Shown here: piece by piece, positions 1 to 9,100 of the stretch
Layout of the letters: every line of letters starts with the position of its first letter
How positions within the stretch are numbered: position 1 is the stretch's first letter
Origin: Burkholderiales bacterium
GTDB taxonomy: Bacteria > Pseudomonadota > Gammaproteobacteria > Burkholderiales > Burkholderiaceae_C
NCBI GenBank assembly: GCA_026400275.1
Contig: JAPLPK010000207.1
Span: forward strand, 1 to 35,667
Direction of reading: 5' to 3'
Length of the DNA stretch: 35,667 nucleotides
Made by a program: the position numbers and the translations under genes
The notes under the pieces: generated by a model
The model's input: only the letters and a program-made list of their open reading frames with translations
Databases searched by the model: none
Told to the model about the DNA's origin: nothing

Positions 1-462
1 GGCGGCAAAGTGGGGCGTATCTGGTATGCCTGCACTGGCAGCGGGCCGGCCCTGGGACAGGGCCGCGAGCAGGTCGAAAAGACCCTCCACAGTTTCCAAA
101 GACATGCTGCGGTTGTGCACGGTGTTTATGCCCACAATGGCGGCCATGGCCAGCAGGGCCGCGTCGGCGCTGAACAAGGTGGTGTGGCCCGCAACCAGGT
201 GGCGTGCCAAGGTGACTTCATCCTCCACCACCATGATGGCGTTCTCGATTTCGCCGGGCGTGGGCGGTGTGTGCTTGAAGAATGCGGCCGCCGTTTTCTG
301 CGACCCGATGGCTAGCGACAGCACCGCGCTGGGCTCTGCCTCGCGGCCTACGGCCAGCACCGTGGCCGCCTCGCCGATATGCAGCACGGTGATCGCCGTA
401 CCCAGGGGCAGTTGGAGGCGTGCGGCGGCGTAGTCGCGCTGAATGGTTGTGTCGGTGTCCAT
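1..462 (-). CDS. Unrecognised protein, 3' end beyond window
   Basis: An open frame on the minus strand starts with ATG at 460-462 and runs without a stop to the window edge, giving 154 visible residues. The protein begins MDTDTTIQRDYAAARLQLPL and contains the acidic stretch EIENAIMVVEDEVTLARH around residues 71-88. It shows no signal peptide and no transmembrane segment. Upstream is only a weak A/G-rich stretch (AAGAAAA) as a possible ribosome binding site. I do not recognise the family and assign no function. A hairpin repeat (481-525) and the esterase gene on the same strand lie just upstream. The plus-strand frames over this region look like shadows because their proteins are low-complexity and Arg/Ala-rich. 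Confidence 0.6.
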   Translation of the reverse strand, partial: MDTDTTIQRDYAAARLQLPLGTAITVLHIGEAATVLAVGREAEPSAVLSLAIGSQKTAAAFFKHTPPTPGEIENAIMVVEDEVTLARHLVAGHTTLFSADAALLAMAAIVGINTVHNRSMSLETVEGLFDLLAALSQGRPAASAGIPDTPHFAA

Positions 463-480
463 GGTTTTCTTAAGAAAAAT

Positions 481-525
481 AAGCCTTTTGCGCTGGTAAT
501 ACCTGCGCTGTAAGCTATCAAATTA
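481..525. repeat. Dispersed hairpin repeat, copy 1
   Basis: The core 490-508 reads GCGCTGGTAATACCTGCGC, an imperfect palindrome. It is flanked by AAGCCTTTT on the left and TAAGCTATCAAATTA on the right. It lies 9 bp past the stop of the minus-strand esterase gene. Read on the minus strand, the hairpin is followed by AAAAGGCTTATTTTTCTT, so it could act as a weak terminator. The same design recurs six more times in the window. Confidence 0.7.
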
Positions 526-533
526 GGAGTGTC

Positions 534-1238
534 TTATTGCGCAGGCAGCACCTTGTGCAGCCAGGCCAGAAAGTCGGCATGCGTGGCTGCGCTGATGCCG
601 TGGTCCATGGGGTAGAGCCGGGTCTCGTGGGCCACGCCCAGCATGGTCAGCAGCTCGTCGGCGCGCTCGGCCCAGGCGACGGGCAGTTTGCTATCTGCCG
701 TGCCGTGGGCCACAAAGGCTTGCAGCTGGTGCAGACGTGCCGGCGCGGCCAGGTGCGGCTCCAGCTCGGGCAGGATGCGCCCGGACAGCAGGCCGAAACC
801 CGCCACCCGCTCGGGTGTGCTGAGGGCCAGGCTGGCCGACATGATGCCGCCCTGGCTGAAGCCTGCCACCACCGTTCGTTGCGGGCTGACGCCATAGGCG
901 GTTTGCAGCTGCTCCACGAAACGAATCAAGGTCAGTCGGCTGCTCTCTGCCTCGGCGGCATCGATGCGCGGCCCCTGCGCGCCAAAAGCCACGCGGAACC
1001 AGGCGAACTGCTCAGGGCCCAGTGTCAACGGGCCGCGCGCCAGCACCACGAGGGTGTTGGGCGGCAGGTCGCTGGCCAGGTCGGCCAGGTTGGTTTCGGA
1101 GCCGCCCACGCCGTGCAGCAGTACCAGGCAGGCCTGGGGCTGGGCAGGGACGGGTTGCAGCAGGCGGAATGCCAGGCTGAAGTCGGGACTGGTCTGCAGG
1201 GGGCTCAGGGTGGACATGGCGTGTGTTCCAGGTTGCAT
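534..1238 (-). CDS. Alpha/beta hydrolase, phospholipase/carboxylesterase family
   Basis: A cytoplasmic serine hydrolase of the phospholipase/carboxylesterase (Abhydrolase_2) type, expected to cleave short acyl esters; the substrate is not evident. The oxyanion-side motif LLHGVGG is at residues 40-46. The nucleophile elbow GFSQGG gives Ser128, and the likely remaining triad members are Asp182 (GTADSKLPV) and His213 (MDHGIS). At 234 residues it has the usual length for the family. The ATG directly follows the stop of the upstream dioxygenase gene (TGAATG), so the two are probably cotranscribed and translationally coupled. An alternative start at residue 8 (position 1217) has a better-placed GGA and removes only the first seven residues. 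Confidence 0.88.
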   Translation of the reverse strand: MQPGTHAMSTLSPLQTSPDFSLAFRLLQPVPAQPQACLVLLHGVGGSETNLADLASDLPPNTLVVLARGPLTLGPEQFAWFRVAFGAQGPRIDAAEAESSRLTLIRFVEQLQTAYGVSPQRTVVAGFSQGGIMSASLALSTPERVAGFGLLSGRILPELEPHLAAPARLHQLQAFVAHGTADSKLPVAWAERADELLTMLGVAHETRLYPMDHGISAATHADFLAWLHKVLPAQ

Positions 1239-2111
1239 TCAGTGGGTGGTTTCAGTGCTGGCTGCGGTCAGGCCCCAAGCATAAGACTCCATGGCCAGCA
1301 CGTGGTAGGTGGTACCCCCATCCAGCACCTGCACGGGCTCGGCATTGCCGCGCGCGCCCATGGCCACCAGCAGCGGCAAAAAGTGCTCTTCAGTGGGGTG
1401 GGCGCGCTGCGCGTGCGGGGCTTGCTGGCGGTAGTCAACCAGCTTCTGTGTATTGTTCTGGGTCACGGCCTGGCGCACCCAGCGGGTGAAGTCGGTGACG
1501 TACTCGGCGGTGACGCTATCGGGGCCGGCGTGGAAGTCCACCTCGTACAGGTTGTGCGTCATGCTGCCTGTGGTGACCACGGCCACGCCCAGGGCGCGCA
1601 CGGCGGCAAGGGCCTCACCCAGCTGCAAGGCGGTGCCTGCGTTCAGGCCCAGGGGCAGAGACACCTGGAACACCGGGACATTGCCGGTCGGCAGCAAGTG
1701 GCGCAGTGGTACCCAGGCGCCGTGGTCCAGGCCGCGCTGCCCGTCCAGGCTGGTGGGCCAGCCGGCGGCTGCCAGCAGCTCGGCCACCTGGGCCGCCAGG
1801 GCGGGGTGGCCGGCCACGGGATAGTGCAGTGCGTACAGCGGCGCGGGGAAGCCGCCGAAGTCGTGCACCGTCTCGGGCGCAGGGCTGGCGGACACGCGCA
1901 CGCCACGGGTTTGCCAGTGTGGCGACACCACCAGCACGGCTTTGATGCCCTGCAGTTGCTGGCCTGCAGCCTGCAGCAAGGGGCCGAGCCGGCCAGGTTC
2001 CAGCGCAAACGTGGGGGCGCCGTGGGAGATGAAGAAAACCGGGGCCAAGCTGGCGGTGGCAGCGGCGCTGGCAGGGGTGGCGGAGGTCATGGTGGTGTCC
2101 GGTGAAAGCAT
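1239..2111 (-). CDS. DODA-type extradiol ring-cleavage dioxygenase (LigB superfamily)
   Basis: Belongs to the class III extradiol dioxygenase (LigB) superfamily, 4,5-DOPA dioxygenase (YgiD-like) branch, which opens catecholic rings with a bound metal. Visible metal-ligand candidates are His30 in FFISHGAP, His65 in VVSPHW, and the His in TTGSMTHNL. The frame extends to 2210, but that would overlap the divergent LysR start. The ATG at 2111 is preferred because a GGAG lies just upstream; the ATG at 2090 is also possible. The esterase gene follows with no gap. The neighbouring LysR regulator probably controls this pair. The natural substrate is unknown; many homologues are annotated only by family. 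Confidence 0.87.
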   Translation of the reverse strand: MLSPDTTMTSATPASAAATASLAPVFFISHGAPTFALEPGRLGPLLQAAGQQLQGIKAVLVVSPHWQTRGVRVSASPAPETVHDFGGFPAPLYALHYPVAGHPALAAQVAELLAAAGWPTSLDGQRGLDHGAWVPLRHLLPTGNVPVFQVSLPLGLNAGTALQLGEALAAVRALGVAVVTTGSMTHNLYEVDFHAGPDSVTAEYVTDFTRWVRQAVTQNNTQKLVDYRQQAPHAQRAHPTEEHFLPLLVAMGARGNAEPVQVLDGGTTYHVLAMESYAWGLTAASTETTH

Positions 2112-2134
2112 GGGCTCCACTGTATCTATGGCTG

Positions 2135-2163
2135 TTGCAGAGATAAACTGCCTGGAATAAGAT
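2135..2163 (+). promoter_or_regulatory. Possible promoter of the LysR gene
   Basis: TTGCAG (2135-2140) and TAAGAT (2158-2163) are separated by 17 bp, 23 bp before the LysR start codon. Each hexamer matches the sigma-70 consensus only partly (3/6 and 4/6). The 75-bp gap between the two divergent starts should also hold the LysR operator. Confidence 0.3.
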
Positions 2164-2186
2164 TCATTGTTTCGGTGGGTGAGACA

Positions 2187-3086
2187 ATGGACCGTTTCCT
2201 GGAGATGCAAACCCTGGTTGCCGTGGTCGATGCCGGCAGCTTTGTGAAGGCGGCCGATAGCCTGGGCCTGTCCAAGGCGGCGGTGTCGCGCTATGTGGCG
2301 GACCTGGAGGCCCGCCTCGGCGTGCGCCTGCTGCAGCGCACCACCCGGCGCCTATCGTTGACCGAGGCGGGCCAAGTGTTTTACGCACGCAGCAAGGAGT
2401 TGCTGGCCGGTGTGGACGAGGCCGAGGCCGAGCTCACCTCGCGCAGCGGCGCGGCCAGCGGCCTGCTGCGCATCAATGCGCCGGTCACCTTTGGCATCCT
2501 GCACCTGGCGCCGCTGTGGGGGCTGTTCCGCAGCCAGTACCCGGATGTCGCGCTGGACCTGACCCTGGCCGACCGGATGGTGGACCTGGTAGAGGAGGGC
2601 TACGACATGGCGATTCGCATTGCCACCCTGCCCAGCTCCACGCTGGTGAGCAAGCGCCTGGCCAGCACCCGCATGGTGCTGTGCGCGTCGCCGGCCTATC
2701 TGGCTGCGCACGGCACGCCGCTGCATCCACGCGAACTGGCAGGGCATGCCGTTATCGCCTACACCTACTGGGCGGCCAAGGACGAGTGGCATTTTGACGG
2801 CCCCGAGGGCACGGTCAGCGTCACGACCCGGCCCTGCATCCATGCCAACAACGGTGATACCTGCCGCGCTGCGGCCCTGGCCCACCAGGGCATCATCCTG
2901 CAGCCGAGTTTTCTGGTGGGCGAAGACCTGGCCGCCGGCCGCCTGGTGGAGCTGCTACCCGCCTACCGTTCGCTGGAGATGGGAATCTACGCCGTCTACC
3001 CCAGCCGCAAACATGTGCCACCCAAGGTGCGGGCGCTGGTGGACTTTTTGGCCTTGCACTTTGCTCAGCCCCGGGCCTTTTGGTGA
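2187..3086 (+). CDS. LysR-family transcriptional regulator
   Basis: A 299-residue LysR-type regulator. The N-terminal winged helix-turn-helix covers roughly residues 1-60 (MDRFLEMQTLVAVVDAGSF, then KAADSLGLSKAAVSRYVADL) and ends in the usual RTTRRLSLTEAG. The substrate-binding domain follows from about residue 90, with the CrgA/DmlR-like stretch LVSKRLASTRMVLCASPAYL. The start is the ATG at 2187, which gives the canonical MDRF N terminus; the upstream GTG at 2175 would add four residues. It is transcribed away from the dioxygenase-esterase pair, the classic arrangement for a LysR protein controlling its divergent neighbour. The ligand is unknown. It converges on the diguanylate cyclase gene with a 10-bp gap. 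Confidence 0.92.
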   Translation: MDRFLEMQTLVAVVDAGSFVKAADSLGLSKAAVSRYVADLEARLGVRLLQRTTRRLSLTEAGQVFYARSKELLAGVDEAEAELTSRSGAASGLLRINAPVTFGILHLAPLWGLFRSQYPDVALDLTLADRMVDLVEEGYDMAIRIATLPSSTLVSKRLASTRMVLCASPAYLAAHGTPLHPRELAGHAVIAYTYWAAKDEWHFDGPEGTVSVTTRPCIHANNGDTCRAAALAHQGIILQPSFLVGEDLAAGRLVELLPAYRSLEMGIYAVYPSRKHVPPKVRALVDFLALHFAQPRAFW

Positions 3087-3096
3087 TCGGAGGCGT

Positions 3097-4746
3097 TCAG
3101 GCTGCTTCTGGTGCAAAGAAGCGGTAGGCATTTTTGCCGTCGCGCTTGGCGGCATACATGGCCGTGTCGGCGCTCTGGATCAGGGCTGCGGGTGTGGCGC
3201 CGCCATACGGGTGCATGGCGATGCCGATGGAGGCGCCAATTTGTACCGTTTGCCCCTGCAGTACGACGGGCGCACGGATGGTGGCGACGATACGGCTGGC
3301 GACGTGGGCCACGTCGTCCTGGTTCAGCGGGTTGTCCAGCAGGATGATGAATTCGTCGCCGCCCAGGCGGGCCACTGTGTCATTCTGTCGCACCAGAGCC
3401 AATAGTTTTTGGGCAACTTGCACCAGAAGCTCGTCGCCTACGTCGTGGCCCAGTGTGTCGTTGACATGTTTGAAACCATCCAGGTCGAGAAACATCAGGG
3501 CCAGCTGGCGTGGCTCGCGTGCGGTTTGGGTGATGAGCTGGCTGAGCCGGTCGGTCAGCAACTGGCGGTTGGCCAGGTCGGTCAAAGGGTCGTGCAGTGC
3601 CAAGTGGCGGATGCGTTCGTCCTTGCGCCAGCGCTCGGTGATGTCGTTGAACACCGAGACATAGCGTGTGGCCGTGTCGGCCGAGCCCGGGATGGTGGTG
3701 ATGCTCTGCCATTCGAGAAAGGCTTCGCCATTTTTATGCCGGTTCCACAGCTCGCCGGCCCAGTGGCCCTGCTGGGTCAGCGCGTGGTCAATTGCCTTAT
3801 AGAAGGCGTCGTCGTGGTGGTGCGAGCGCAGCAGCTGCGAGGGACGGCCCACCACCTCGTCAGGGCTGTAGCCGGTGATGGCTGTGAAGGCCGGGTTGAC
3901 CGACAGAATCATGCCGTCTGCATCGGTCACCATGATGCCGTTGACAGTGTTGCTGAATACGCTGGCGGCCAGCTTGAGCTCGCTCTCGGTGGTCTTGATG
4001 TAGGTCATATCGTTGACTAGCACAAAGAAGCCGGCTACTTCGCCCAGGTGGTTGTGGTCTGGGATGTAGTGGGTCAGTGTGTAGCCGGTGCTGCCGTCGG
4101 CCTTGGTCAGGGCGCGTTCGAACTGCTGCCGCTCGCCGGCCAGGGCACCCCGCACATGGGCTTCGTTCAGCTTCCAGTTGGCTTGGCCCAGTAGCTCCAG
4201 CATGGTGCTGCCAATCACGTCTTCGGACTGGATGCTGAACCATTCCAGGTAGGGCTTGTTGGCAAAGTGGCAGCGCAGGTTCTTGTCCCAGTAGGCGACC
4301 AGGCTGGGCATGGCGTCGGTGATGGTCTGCACAAAGCGCGCGCTTTCTGCCAGCTCGCGGGCAATTTCCTCGGCACGCTGGCGTTCGCCCAGCAGCTCCG
4401 TCTCTATCTTGTGGCGTTCCAGTGCAACGAAAAACACCCAGTAGTAGCAGTCTGCTCCGGCAAACACACCCCGCTGGCAGTTCACCATCACCGGGACGCT
4501 GGCCTTGTGGGCGTCATGGATCTTGAGATTCATTTCGCTGACGATGCCTTGGTTGCGCAGCAAGGCCCATACATGGGTTTGCAAAAAGATGCGGCTGGGT
4601 AGGGGGAGCAAGTCTTCCAGCGCGCCTTGGCTGAGCTGCTGCGCCGAGCGGCCCACCAGGCTGGCGAGGCTACGGTTGGCGGCCTGGATATAGCCAGCGT
4701 GGTCGGTCACCAAAACCGGGCAGGGCAACTGGTCCAGCGTGTCCAT
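3097..4746 (-). CDS. PAS-PAS-PAS-GGDEF diguanylate cyclase
   Basis: A 549-residue soluble sensor expected to make cyclic di-GMP from GTP. Domains in order are a PAS-like domain (about 1-115), a short coiled coil (about 117-137), a PAS domain (about 138-255), a third PAS domain (about 258-375, with GIMVTDADGMILSVNPAFTA), and GGDEF (about 380-545). The active-site motif GGDEF at 462-466 is intact. RQND at 453-456 is an intact allosteric I-site RxxD, five residues upstream, so product inhibition is likely. There is no transmembrane segment and no EAL domain. The second PAS has the VAYWDKNLRCHFANKPY signature that is also seen in a PAS of the large kinase downstream. No clear Shine-Dalgarno precedes the ATG. 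Confidence 0.93.
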   Translation of the reverse strand: MDTLDQLPCPVLVTDHAGYIQAANRSLASLVGRSAQQLSQGALEDLLPLPSRIFLQTHVWALLRNQGIVSEMNLKIHDAHKASVPVMVNCQRGVFAGADCYYWVFFVALERHKIETELLGERQRAEEIARELAESARFVQTITDAMPSLVAYWDKNLRCHFANKPYLEWFSIQSEDVIGSTMLELLGQANWKLNEAHVRGALAGERQQFERALTKADGSTGYTLTHYIPDHNHLGEVAGFFVLVNDMTYIKTTESELKLAASVFSNTVNGIMVTDADGMILSVNPAFTAITGYSPDEVVGRPSQLLRSHHHDDAFYKAIDHALTQQGHWAGELWNRHKNGEAFLEWQSITTIPGSADTATRYVSVFNDITERWRKDERIRHLALHDPLTDLANRQLLTDRLSQLITQTAREPRQLALMFLDLDGFKHVNDTLGHDVGDELLVQVAQKLLALVRQNDTVARLGGDEFIILLDNPLNQDDVAHVASRIVATIRAPVVLQGQTVQIGASIGIAMHPYGGATPAALIQSADTAMYAAKRDGKNAYRFFAPEAA

Positions 4747-5173
4747 CGTGCTGTGGTGCTCGGGCGGGTGGATAGGCTTCTCCTGTTGCGATGTCTTGCG
4801 TTGTAGCTTATCCCAGTCCTATCGCGCTGCGGCCCGCAATTGCTGGCTGGCGACAGAAAAATCACGGCCGACATTGAAGGCTAAATTTGTAGCACATCCC
4901 ATGGACCCCGAAGCCCTGCGCAGGGTCTTCCACAGCAGTCTCTAAATTGCAAGTTTTTGCATCTGAACCAGCGCTGTCATGTCTCCTATATATTGGGTAT
5001 GAATCAGCCGGGTACGCAGATATTGTCTGCGCAGAGTGCTGCAAAAAACATAGTATTTTGATGGGCACCGCAGGCCCGCAACAGGACTAGACAATTGCTA
5101 CCCAAGTCGATGCAAAACAGAGATACTGCTTCGGCGACCCACATGGGCAAGCCATCCATCATTTCGCGGGACA
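4747..5173. other. Divergent intergenic region
   Basis: These 427 bp separate the diguanylate cyclase and the response regulator, which are transcribed outward, so promoters of both should lie here. The only structure I can point to is a copy of the dispersed hairpin repeat (5005-5062). The short open frames in both directions have no family resemblance, and one crosses the repeat, so I do not call a gene. Confidence 0.6.
5005..5062. repeat. Dispersed hairpin repeat, copy 2
   Basis: The core 5014-5032 reads ACGCAGATATTGTCTGCGC, followed by GAGTGCTGCAAAAAACATAG and TATTTTGAT. It has the same layout as the other copies but is more degenerate. It is the only copy lying between two divergent genes instead of behind a gene. 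Confidence 0.55.
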
Positions 5174-6163
5174 ATGAATAACAGCAGCATTTTGTTGGTC
5201 GACGATGACCCTGTCATCATTCATCGCATCAGCCGCATCCTTTCAGAGGTGGCGACGCTGCGTTTCGCCACCAATGGTGAAGCTGCGTTGCGCCTGGCCC
5301 GCGTGGCCGTGCCAGACCTGATTTTGCTGGACTCTGAAATGCCGGGCATGAGTGGCTTCGAGATTTGCGAGATATTGAAAGCCGACCCCGAGTTTGCTGA
5401 CGTGCCGGTGATCTTCGTCACCAGCCACAGTGATACAGCGTTGCATGTGGCGGGGCTGGAGCTGGGTGCGGTGGACTTCATCGCCAAACCCATCAGCGAA
5501 CCGCTGCTGTTGGTGCGGGTCAAAACCCAGTTGCGCATCAAACACCTGACCGATGAGCTGCGCCGTACCTCTACTGTGGACGCCTTGACCGGCCTGGCCA
5601 ACCGCCGCCGCCTGGACGAACGGCTGGAGCGTGAATGGTTGCGCAGCCTGCGTGACAAAGACCCCATTGCGCTGCTGCTGGTGGATGTGGATTTCTTCAA
5701 GCTCTACAACGACCATTACGGCCACCCCGAGGGCGATGCCTGCCTGCAGGCCGTAGCGCGGGTGCTGATGGAAAGCTGCCAGCGCCCGGCCGATCTGGCG
5801 GCCCGTTACGGGGGCGAGGAGTTTGCGCTTTTGCTGCCGCAAACCACGCTGGCCGGCGCGCAGTTGGTGGCGCAGCGCGTACTGGACGCCATGGCCCGCC
5901 AGGCCCTGCCGCACGCGGCTTCATCTATCGCCAACCATGTGACGGTGAGCGTGGGGATAGGTTATGTGGACGTGCCCGGTAGCGAGAGCCAGGTGCGTGA
6001 CCTGGTAGCCGTAGCAGACCAGGCGCTGTATGCGGCCAAGAGTGCGGGACGGGCTCAGGCCTGGCATATGGGCACCGCCCCCCTGCAGCTGCCCGCTCCT
6101 GCGGTCGGCCATGGCCCCACTACGCTCAGGCCCCACAGCCCCCCTGATTTACCGGCGACCTGA
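5174..6163 (+). CDS. REC-GGDEF response regulator (diguanylate cyclase)
   Basis: A 329-residue PleD/WspR-type output protein. The receiver domain (about 4-120) has acidic residues D10-D12, phospho-acceptor Asp53 in LLDSEMPG, Thr83 and Lys105. A GGDEF domain follows (about 130-300) with intact active site GGEEF at 213-217 and I-site RPAD at 204-207. Phosphorylation is expected to switch on c-di-GMP synthesis. The C-terminal 30 residues are Pro-rich and look disordered. The giant hybrid kinase starts 2 bp after this stop codon, so the two are one operon and probably a cognate pair. Confidence 0.94.
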   Translation: MNNSSILLVDDDPVIIHRISRILSEVATLRFATNGEAALRLARVAVPDLILLDSEMPGMSGFEICEILKADPEFADVPVIFVTSHSDTALHVAGLELGAVDFIAKPISEPLLLVRVKTQLRIKHLTDELRRTSTVDALTGLANRRRLDERLEREWLRSLRDKDPIALLLVDVDFFKLYNDHYGHPEGDACLQAVARVLMESCQRPADLAARYGGEEFALLLPQTTLAGAQLVAQRVLDAMARQALPHAASSIANHVTVSVGIGYVDVPGSESQVRDLVAVADQALYAAKSAGRAQAWHMGTAPLQLPAPAVGHGPTTLRPHSPPDLPAT

Positions 6164-6165
6164 CC

Positions 6166-9100
6166 ATGCAGCTCGCCGCCCTGTGGAAGTCCCCCCAGGA
6201 TTGGCTGCGCCGGCCTATGGTACGGGCCAGGCTGGTTTTGCTGCTGGGACTGGCATTGACATGCTGGGCTACCCTATGGCAAGCCCGGCAGAACGCGGCC
6301 ACTGCAGCCGGCCACTTTGACAGCCTGGTTCAAAGCACCATGGAGCAGTTGCATGCGCGATTGGGCATCTATGAATACGGTTTGCGCGGTGCCCGCGGCG
6401 CGGTGCTGGGCGCCGGTTTTGATTTAGTGGACCGCCAGCATTTCCGCGATTACGCCGACTCCCGACGGATCGACAAGGAGTTCCCGGGTGCCCGTGGCTT
6501 TGGCGTGATACGCCGGGTGGCGCAGGAGGATGAGGAGGCCTTCGTGCAGTCGGCGCAGCGCGATGGCTGGCCCAACTTTGCCGTGCGGCAGTTCAAGCCG
6601 AATCCGGGTGAGCGCTATGTCATCCAGTTTCTGGAGCCGGTTGAGAGCAACCGCATGGGCATAGGCCTGGACGTGGCCTCCGACGCCGGCCGCAGAACCG
6701 CAGCCGATCAGGCCATGCGCACCGGCCAAGCAACCATTACCGAACCCATCAGACTGGTGCAGGACCCGGCCGATGCGCCCAGCTCCTTTTTGCTGCTGCT
6801 GCCTATCTACCGACCCGGTGCGTCCGTGGCGGACCCGACAGCACGCGAGCTGGCCCTGGAGGGCTGGTCTTTTGCACCTCTGATGATTTCTGAGGTGCTG
6901 CGCAATGTAGAAATACACCGCGACCAGCTGGCTCTGACGCTCAGCGATGCATCGGACAAGGGTGAGCAGGTGTTTTACCGTTCGTCCTCCGAGGAACCCG
7001 TATCGGACTCGCTGGGTCAGCGCATCTCCCTTCCTATTTACGGGCGCACCTGGGTGGTAGAGGCCAAGGTTTTGCCGCCGTTTTTCGACCAATTGGATTC
7101 GGTTGACCCGCGCTGGGTGGCACTGGCAGGCTTGACGATTAGTATGCTGGTGGCGGCCTTGGTTGGTATCCGCCAGAAAGAGCTGGCGCAGGCCGAACTG
7201 GTACGTCTGGAGCGCTCGCGCCGAGCTGCCATGGTGGACTACTCAGCCGATGCCATCGTGGGCGAGACACTGGATGGCCGTGTGGCCGACTGGAACCCGG
7301 CGGCTGAGCGGCTCTTTGGCTACACCGCCGAGCAGGCAAAGGAGCAAATGCTTGCGGCGCTGCTGCTACCTCCGGACCGGGCCCAGGAAGACACCGACCT
7401 TCTCGCGCGCATATCCAACGGCGAGGTGGTGCCCCCTTTTGACACCACGCGTATGCACCAGAACGGCAGCTTGCTGGATGTGTCTGTGGCGGGGGCTCCC
7501 ATGCTGGGGGCCGATGGCCGCTGCATTGGCATTGTGAAAGTTGTACGGGATATTGGTCCCACCAAGCGAGCCGAGTTGCGTGTGCGCGAGCTCAATGCCA
7601 GCCTGGAGCAGCAGGTGCTGGAGCGCACCGCATTGCTGGATACGGCGCGCCGTGAACTGCAACTGATTCTGGACGCCGTGCCTTCGCAGATTGGTTATTG
7701 GGACAAGGGCCTGCTCAATCGCATGGCCAACGAGGCCTATCGCAACTGGTTTGGCATCGACCCCGCAGTGCTGCGAGGCACGCATATGCGAGACCTGCTG
7801 GGCCCCGTCGTGTACGAGAGCAGCCGGCCCGCCCTGGAAGCTGCGTTGGGTGGCCAGCCCCAAAGCTTCTTCGAGCAGGAAATCCCCATGCCGGGTGGCG
7901 GCAGCAAGCGGCACGCTCTGGTGAACTATTTGCCAGACATTGTGGATGGCGAGGTGCGCGGCCTTGTCACGCTGGTGCATGACGTATCGGAGCTGGTGGA
8001 CGGCCGCATGAAGCTGGGTGCTCTGCAGCGCGAGAACGACGCCCTGCTGCGAACCATCCACTTGCATGCCCTGGTTTCGGTGGCCGACCGTGCGGGCCGC
8101 ATCACCGAGGTCAACGACGCCTTCTGCCTGATATCCGGTTACAGCCGAGAGGAACTGTTGGGCCGCAACCACCGGGTGGTCAACTCCGGTGTGCAGGACA
8201 AGGCTTTTTGGACCGATATGTGGCGAACGATTTCGTCCGGCCAACCCTGGCGTGGAGAGATTTGCAACCGCGCCAAAGATGGCTCGCTGTACTGGGTGGC
8301 CAGCACTATTGCGCCATTCATCGGGGCCGATGGACAGGTGGAGCGCTACATCTCTGTGCGTACCGATATCACCGCGTCCAAGCGGGCGGAGCAAACCTTG
8401 CGCGCCAGCCATGCTTTCCAGGACCGCGCCAACCGTGTGGCCAAGATTGGCGCTTGGCAGGTGGATCTGGACCCCATGCGCGTGGTCTGGTCGCCCCAGC
8501 TTAAGCTCATTCACGAGGTGCCGCCGGACTATCAACCGGGGGTGGAAGAGGGGTTGAGCTTTTACTTACCCGAAGATCGCGCGCTCATACAGCGAATGGT
8601 GGAACAGGGCATAGCCTCAGGCGAGAGCTGGGACCTGGAGGTGCAGATGCAGACGGCCCAGGGGCGGCTGATCTGGGTGCGGGTTCTGGGCGAAGCGGAG
8701 ACGGAGCAGGGGCGCCCCGTGCGCCTGGTCGGCATCATGCAGGACATCACCACGCGCAAGCAGATCGAAAACACCCTGATCTACGAGCGTCACCTCATGA
8801 CGTCTTTATTGAACACCGTACCCGACCAGATCTACTTCAAGGACATGTCCAGCCGGTTTTTGCGCATTAACCCCGGCCTGGCGCGGCGCTACGGGCTGCA
8901 GGATCCATCCGAGGCCATTGGCTTGTCAGACGAGGATTTCTTCACCCCCGAGCACGCCAGCGCAACGGCAGCTGTGGAGCAACACATCATGGCGACCGGT
9001 GTGCCCCAGATCGACCTGGAGGAGCAGGAGTTTTGGCCGGACCGGCCTCCGACCTGGAATCTGACGACCAAGATGCCCTTGCGCGATGTGCAGGGCAAGG

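Noticed and set aside
10-433. Plus-strand open frames at the left edge
   Set aside because: They are antisense to a better-looking minus-strand frame, and their proteins are biased and without family features.
537-2105. 522-residue plus-strand open frame
   Set aside because: It runs antisense across two clearly recognisable minus-strand enzymes. Its Gly/His/Gln-rich sequence is typical of a shadow frame in high-GC DNA.
4862-5068. 68-residue minus-strand frame in the divergent intergenic region
   Set aside because: It crosses a hairpin repeat copy, lacks a ribosome binding site and shows no recognisable family.
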